Source of the DNA: Treponema sp. UBA4692
GTDB taxonomy: Bacteria > Spirochaetota > Spirochaetia > Treponematales > Treponemataceae
Reading direction: 5' to 3'
Assembly (NCBI GenBank): GCA_002404895.1
Contig: DHKO01000009.1
Location: forward strand, 62,001 to 126,000
Length of the DNA: 64,000 nt
This document shows, piece after piece, positions 59,867 through 64,000 of this stretch; position 1 is the first letter of the stretch, and every line of letters starts with the position of its first letter. A program made the position numbers and the translations under genes. Under the pieces are notes generated by a model that was not told where the DNA came from, ran no database searches, and worked only from the letters and a program-made list of their open reading frames with translations.

Positions 59867-61201
59867 TTATCTCGTCTGCCCGTCGCCGTCAATCAGGTAT
59901 TTTGTGGTTGTGAGAACCTTTATTCCCATAGGACCGCGCGCATGGAGCTTTTGCGTTGAGATTCCAAGCTCCGCTCCAAATCCGAATTCTCCGCCGTCAG
60001 TGAAGCGCGTGCTTGAATTCACGTAGACGCAGGCGGCGTCAACTCTTGACTGGAAAAGCCGCGCGTGGCTTCTGTCATTTGTGACGATACATTCCGAGTG
60101 CTTTGTGTTGTGCGTGTTGATGAAGGAAATCGCCTCGTCAAGGTCTGAGACAACTTTAACCGCGCAGATGAAGTCAAGAAATTCAAATCCGAAATCTTCT
60201 GGAGACGCTTTTTTTAGATTCAGTTTTTCAAGTTTTGTTGCGGATTCTGACTCAAAAGTGGCTGCAGACTTTCCGGACTCGGAACGAGGCTTGTCTTTAA
60301 GGTTTTCGATTATCTCAAATGACTTCTCGTCGCAGCGAAGCTCCACTTTTCCGGCGAATTTTAAGGCGAGCTTTGGAAGAAATGAATCCGCGATTTTTCT
60401 GTTCACAAGAATGCACTCAACCGCGTTGCATGCTCCCGGCCGCTGGGTTTTCGCGTTCCATGCGATGTTCAGGGCCATTTCCTCGTCCGCGCTTTCATCA
60501 ATGTAAAGATGGCATACTCCGGCGCCTGTCTGGATAACCGGGATTTTAGCCTTTTCAACGACCATATTTATAAGCTTTGCGCCGCCTCGCGGAAGAGCGA
60601 CATCGATTTTGCCTGTCGCAGCCAAAATCTGCTCGACCTCGTCGTGGCTTTCGCACGGGGCAAGCTCTATCGCGTCTGGAATTCCAAACCCTTTTGCGCT
60701 GTCAGAATTCAGCCCGTCCTTTATAGCTTTTTCAATTGCCCTGTTTGAATTTATTGCGGAGGAAGAGCCGCGCAGAAGAATCGCGTTTCCGCTTTTGTAG
60801 GCAAGGCAGAACGCGTCCGCTGTAACGTTAGGGCGGCTTTCATAGATAATAGCGATTACGCCGAGCGGAACTCGAACCTGCCGGATTGTCATTCCAGCTG
60901 GAGTTTTCCAGCCTGCTGTTTCCTCTCCAATCGGGTCTGTCTGGCTGATTATTGTTTTGATTGAATCAAGAATTGAATTGATTTTTTTGTCGTCGAGAGC
61001 GAGCCGTTCTACAAGGCTTTCTGACATTCCTTTTGCGCGCGCCTTTTCAACATCTTTTGCGTTCGCCTCAAGGATTCTTGTTTTGTTTTCTTCTATTGAA
61101 ATTGCGACCGCCTCAAGCGCGGTGTTTTTCTGAGCCGCAGTCTGCAATGCAAGCTTTTCAGAAGCGGCGCGGAGTTTTTTGCATATCGAGTCAATGTCCA
61201 T
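59867..61201 (-). CDS. proA: Glutamate-5-semialdehyde dehydrogenase (gamma-glutamyl phosphate reductase)
   Basis: 444 residues from the ATG at 61201, where the family N-terminus begins; a longer reading from 61240 is rejected. Aldehyde dehydrogenase fold with catalytic Cys258 in RPGACNAVECIL and ESRPNVTADA, LRGSSSA. Residues 300-335 are a Lys/Ser/Glu-rich insert before FGFEFLDFICAVKVV. The order proA-proB is the reverse of the usual proB-proA. It follows a small unknown gene by 10 nt, so is co-transcribed. Confidence 0.93.
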   Translation of the reverse strand: MDIDSICKKLRAASEKLALQTAAQKNTALEAVAISIEENKTRILEANAKDVEKARAKGMSESLVERLALDDKKINSILDSIKTIISQTDPIGEETAGWKTPAGMTIRQVRVPLGVIAIIYESRPNVTADAFCLAYKSGNAILLRGSSSAINSNRAIEKAIKDGLNSDSAKGFGIPDAIELAPCESHDEVEQILAATGKIDVALPRGGAKLINMVVEKAKIPVIQTGAGVCHLYIDESADEEMALNIAWNAKTQRPGACNAVECILVNRKIADSFLPKLALKFAGKVELRCDEKSFEIIENLKDKPRSESGKSAATFESESATKLEKLNLKKASPEDFGFEFLDFICAVKVVSDLDEAISFINTHNTKHSECIVTNDRSHARLFQSRVDAACVYVNSSTRFTDGGEFGFGAELGISTQKLHARGPMGIKVLTTTKYLIDGDGQTR

Positions 61202-61211
61202 AGGCGCGCCG

Positions 61212-61730
61212 CTAGTAGTTTGCAAGGAAATACATTGCAATCAGAAGGACTGCCCTGTTTTTTTCGTTCGTCCAGCTGTTTGTGTCAGGAAGGTTTTTTG
61301 CGTACCAGCAGAAAATTCCGAATTCGGGGTCGATTCTGAGCGCGTATTCCTCGAATTCGTCTGACTTGCAGACCGCGCCGAACATCAGGTAAATCACGGA
61401 GTTAAGAATCTGCTTGAAAGAAGCGAAGCCGTCCGCCCATTTGTCCTGTTCAATTAACACGCAGTATTTTTCAAGGCGCACAAGAACCGCCTCCTTCTGC
61501 ATTGCATCCGACTCTTCAACCCAGGTTTTTTCGATTAAAAGCGAGAGATTTTTCTTGAAGCTCTGCACGAGCTTTTCTGAGTTGTCCGGGTCAAAGTCTG
61601 CGCCGAACTGGGATGCAATCACTTTTGATGATTTTTTTATCTCGTCTATGTCGTCAGAAGAAAGAAGGGCAGCAAGCGAGTTTATAACGTTTTCACCGAC
61701 AAATTCTTTTATTAAATCCGAATTTTTCAT
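61212..61730 (-). CDS. Hypothetical protein leading the proline operon
   Basis: 172 residues, soluble, mostly helical and acidic, with conserved-looking aromatic patches (CVLIEQDKWADGFASFKQILNSV, GIFCWYAKNLPDTNSWTNEKNR). No motif recognised. It ends 10 nt before proA and so is likely translated from the same mRNA. TAAGAT at 61739-61744 (minus strand) stands 8 nt before the ATG without a Shine-Dalgarno. A role in proline synthesis or osmoregulation is only suggested by position. Confidence 0.7.
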   Translation of the reverse strand: MKNSDLIKEFVGENVINSLAALLSSDDIDEIKKSSKVIASQFGADFDPDNSEKLVQSFKKNLSLLIEKTWVEESDAMQKEAVLVRLEKYCVLIEQDKWADGFASFKQILNSVIYLMFGAVCKSDEFEEYALRIDPEFGIFCWYAKNLPDTNSWTNEKNRAVLLIAMYFLANY

Positions 61731-61835
61731 ATGCCTTAATCTTAGAAAAATCTTGCCTTTTATTCAAGGACATCAAAGACAGACCGCCTTGAAAGCCCTA
61801 GAAATAAGGCGTTCCGGGCTTTCGCTTTGAAGCTC

Positions 61836-61981
61836 GTCATGTTGAATTGCAATTTATAGATTCCGAAATAAATTCGGGATGACGGTCTTTGCTTTGAAAT
61901 GACGTTGTGTCATGCTGAACTCGTTTCAGCATCTGTGAAAATATAATTTATGGATTCCGAAACACGTTCGGAATGACAGTC
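61836..61981. repeat. R1-family repeat cluster (four modules)
   Basis: GTCATGTTGAATT, GATTCCGAAATAAATTCGGGATGACGG, TGTCATGCTGAACTCGTTTCAGCATCTG, and GATTCCGAAACACGTTCGGAATGACAG in a row between the proline operon and the AraC-type regulator. Confidence 0.65.
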
Positions 61982-62018
61982 GTTGATTTGAAAAGACACG
62001 TTTTGTTTCCGTAAAATC

Positions 62019-64000
62019 TTAATGATGGTTTTTCGCCCAGTTTCTCGGGCTTAAGCCTGTGTTTTTCTTGAACACGCTTGAAAAATAGTTCTGGTTCTGA
62101 AAGCCGAGTCTCGCCGCGATTTCCGTTAGCTTTATCGAGTCAATCTGGAGAAGCTTTTTCGCCTGCTCAATCTTTAGCTTCTCGTGCAGCGTCTGGATTG
62201 TGTAGCCTGTAAGCTCTTTTGCGCGCCGCACAAGATGGCTTTTACTCACGGAAAGGTCGTCCGACATCTGGTCAAGATTTGTCATCTCGTTGATGTGGTC
62301 GAGAAGATAGTTTGTAATTTGCGTTGCGCTAAGCCCTGGGCGATGCTCGTCGTCTTCCTTTGGAATGTTCAGAACGCTTATCAGCTGCTCGTTGTTCACA
62401 AAAAGCGACTTGTCCTTTGTTCTTCCCTCGTGAATGTAGACTTGATTTAAGGCGTTGCTCAGAAGAAGCCCCACAGTGTCGCAGAGCGGAATATTCTGGC
62501 TTCCGACTTCAAGAAAAGCGTAGCCGAAATATTTTTCTCCGTGGTGGAGAGTCTCGAGAATCACGTTGAAACGCCTGTTTTGCGGGAAAAGCGTTTTTGG
62601 AATCAGAATCGGCTCCTGAACTCTAAGCGGAAGTTTTCCCTTGAGCATAAACGGAACTTCTGGCAGGACAAGCTCCACGCTCGCAGCCCCGATGTCTGAA
62701 GTCATATTCTCGCTGAGCGCAAGGACAATTCCTGAAATGCCCATCTCGCCTAGCTGGAGGCGCAGAACGTCCTGAATCTGCTTGCCGGAAGTTGCGGAGG
62801 CGAAATTTATCGCAATCTGCGAGAGATTGTTCATCGAGTACATATTGTCGTAGCGGGAGACTTTGTCGTACTCGGTGAAGACTGAGCTTAGCGTCCTTAG
62901 CTGATGAAAAATGTTCTCTATTTTGAGGAACTGAGCGTCGTTTTCTTTTGCCATAGGAAGAACGAGACGGCGAAGACGCGATATATACTGCTGCAAGTCC
63001 GTGTTCACAAGGCTTGCGTCCTTTCTCATGTCCTGGAGAAATTTCTGGCACCAGACAAGCATCGCGCTGGTTTTCCGCTCCTCGTAAATGTCGATAAAAA
63101 TCGCGTCGATAAGATTTGAAATCGTGTTTTCAGGCAGCATTGGAAAAATCTCGCGGATTTTCTGGAAGAAAGCCGCCCTGAAATCTTCCTCTGAGACGCT
63201 TGAGTCCGGAAGAAGCGACTTCTCGTTTAGGCTGAAGTCGCCTGCCTCCACAACAGACTTTTCAAAGCAGCCGCACGACTGGCGCACAAGTAGCGATGTC
63301 GGAACTGAAACCGTCTCGAAATTTTTTCTAGGCTCCATGATTCTGTCAATCAGAAGCTCCACGGCGGAATATCCGCGCTTGAAATATTCAAGGTCGAGCG
63401 TTGTTACAGGCGAGCGCGCTGAAATTCCCGCGTACTGGTTGTTGAATCCTGTTACCGCAACGTCCATCGGAACTGAAATTCCGTGCTTGTCCAATGACTC
63501 AATCACGGAAGAGGCGATAATGTCGCTTGATGTTACAATGCAGTCGATGTCGCAGCGGCCGTTCTTGACGAAACGCTGGACAAATTCTTCCATTAAGCCT
63601 GAAATGCTCGCGGAGTCCATCTCCTTTGCCATGAAAACAGAGTCTTCAATCTCTTGGATATTGTGTTTCGCAAGCTGCTCGTGGTAGCAGTTGAGCCTGT
63701 CCTTGTGCGGTGTTGAGCTTAAAGAGCCGACAAAAGCGAATCGCGTGTAGTGATGTTTTTCGACAAGATGATTTATCAGAATCTCGATTGAATAGCTGTT
63801 GTCTATTCTGATTGACGGAATTCCCGGAAGGTTCAGATAGCCGATGTCAACCATAGGAAGAGGATTCAGCCTTGAAAAAGTCTTTATGATTGTGTCGCTG
63901 TCCAAGAATTCACGGAGAGACGAAGCCCATGTTACAAGCCCGTCAACAAGCGGCATGCGCATAAATTTGAAAGTCTTCAAGTAATGCTTGATGAAGTTAA
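62019..64000 (-). CDS. AraC-type regulator with LacI-like ligand domain (cut by window end)
   Basis: The frame stays open to the last base, so the N-terminus is missing; at least 660 residues. The first 240 visible ones are a periplasmic-binding-like (LacI/GalR) sensor domain (FAFVGSLSSTPHKDRL, CDIDCIVTSSDIIASSV, VAVTGFNNQYAGISARSPVTTLD). A middle region with GAF-like strands and helices follows, and residues after about 540 are two AraC HTHs (DQMSDDLSVSKSHLVRRAKEL, TEIAARLGFQNQNYFSSVFKK). The order sensor-GAF-AraC is that of carbohydrate-response regulators seen in Spirochaetota and Firmicutes (general knowledge). Target genes lie outside the window. Confidence 0.88.
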   Translation of the reverse strand, partial: NFIKHYLKTFKFMRMPLVDGLVTWASSLREFLDSDTIIKTFSRLNPLPMVDIGYLNLPGIPSIRIDNSYSIEILINHLVEKHHYTRFAFVGSLSSTPHKDRLNCYHEQLAKHNIQEIEDSVFMAKEMDSASISGLMEEFVQRFVKNGRCDIDCIVTSSDIIASSVIESLDKHGISVPMDVAVTGFNNQYAGISARSPVTTLDLEYFKRGYSAVELLIDRIMEPRKNFETVSVPTSLLVRQSCGCFEKSVVEAGDFSLNEKSLLPDSSVSEEDFRAAFFQKIREIFPMLPENTISNLIDAIFIDIYEERKTSAMLVWCQKFLQDMRKDASLVNTDLQQYISRLRRLVLPMAKENDAQFLKIENIFHQLRTLSSVFTEYDKVSRYDNMYSMNNLSQIAINFASATSGKQIQDVLRLQLGEMGISGIVLALSENMTSDIGAASVELVLPEVPFMLKGKLPLRVQEPILIPKTLFPQNRRFNVILETLHHGEKYFGYAFLEVGSQNIPLCDTVGLLLSNALNQVYIHEGRTKDKSLFVNNEQLISVLNIPKEDDEHRPGLSATQITNYLLDHINEMTNLDQMSDDLSVSKSHLVRRAKELTGYTIQTLHEKLKIEQAKKLLQIDSIKLTEIAARLGFQNQNYFSSVFKKNTGLSPRNWAKNHH

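Noticed and set aside
1..64000. CRISPR arrays, prophage or transposase genes
   Set aside because: No regularly spaced identical repeats, phage structural genes or complete transposase frames were seen; the repeats present are intergenic palindromes.

Overview
The window looks like chromosomal DNA of a host-associated Treponema (Spirochaetota). This rests on a trans-2-enoyl-CoA reductase of the T. denticola Ter type, class III fructose-bisphosphatase, many signal-peptide lipoproteins and outer-membrane barrels, a class III adenylate cyclase with treponemal architecture, moderate GC and AT-rich intergenic DNA. I cannot name the species. Both window edges cut a gene: a MATE exporter on the left and an AraC/LacI-hybrid regulator on the right.

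Layout. 1-5.7 kb: MATE exporter, GNAT acetyltransferase, a secreted protein, bifunctional NAD(P)HX repair enzyme, RluA-type pseudouridine synthase, SAM methyltransferase. 5.7-7.8 kb: omptin-type outer-membrane protease and an upstream lipoprotein gene interrupted by a poly-G tract. 7.9-15.7 kb: GGDEF-GAF protein, Tex, then an envelope group (lipoproteins, a frameshifted large lipoprotein, a barrel). 15.8-20.6 kb: pyrB-pyrI-pyrC-fbp operon. 20.7-28.6 kb: adenylate cyclase, coaBC, lipoprotein, NlpC/P60 protein, acyl-CoA ligase. 28.7-33 kb: pyrF, a single-chain pyrK-pyrD fusion, M48 protease, SRP RNA. 33-41 kb: NUC-like secreted protein, three tRNAs, membrane protein, PurO-type IMP cyclohydrolase, radical SAM protein, one-POTRA outer-membrane protein, fabV/ter. 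41.4-45 kb: two lipoproteins, a second poly-G lipoprotein and a second omptin. 45-50.6 kb: adk, a RarA with a long C-terminal domain, and a lipoprotein/barrel pair. 50.8-57.8 kb: folD, folE2, M15 peptidase, FAD oxidoreductase, LysR regulator, secreted protein. 58-62 kb: proline operon with an unknown leading gene.

Most notable. (1) Two unlinked loci, near 7 kb and 43 kb, each pair a lipoprotein with an omptin that keeps all four expected catalytic residues. Both lipoprotein genes share a promoter, ribosome site and signal peptide, and carry a run of eight Gs inside the signal-peptide codons that puts them out of frame; nine would restore them. This looks like a twin phase-variable surface module, although homopolymer assembly error has to be excluded. 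(2) Many promoter-proximal genes have a TANANT -10 hexamer only 6-8 nt before the start codon and no Shine-Dalgarno, implying widespread leaderless mRNAs. (3) Fusions: PyrK-PyrD, RarA plus a methyltransferase-like domain, and NlpC/P60 plus a barrel-like domain. (4) At least two families of intergenic repeats, one lying between fabV and its apparent promoter.

Working together: UMP synthesis is nearly complete (pyrB, pyrI, pyrC, pyrKD, pyrF; carAB and pyrE are not here). proA-proB-proC make proline from glutamate, folE2 and folD serve folate metabolism, and the envelope genes dominate the accessory content.
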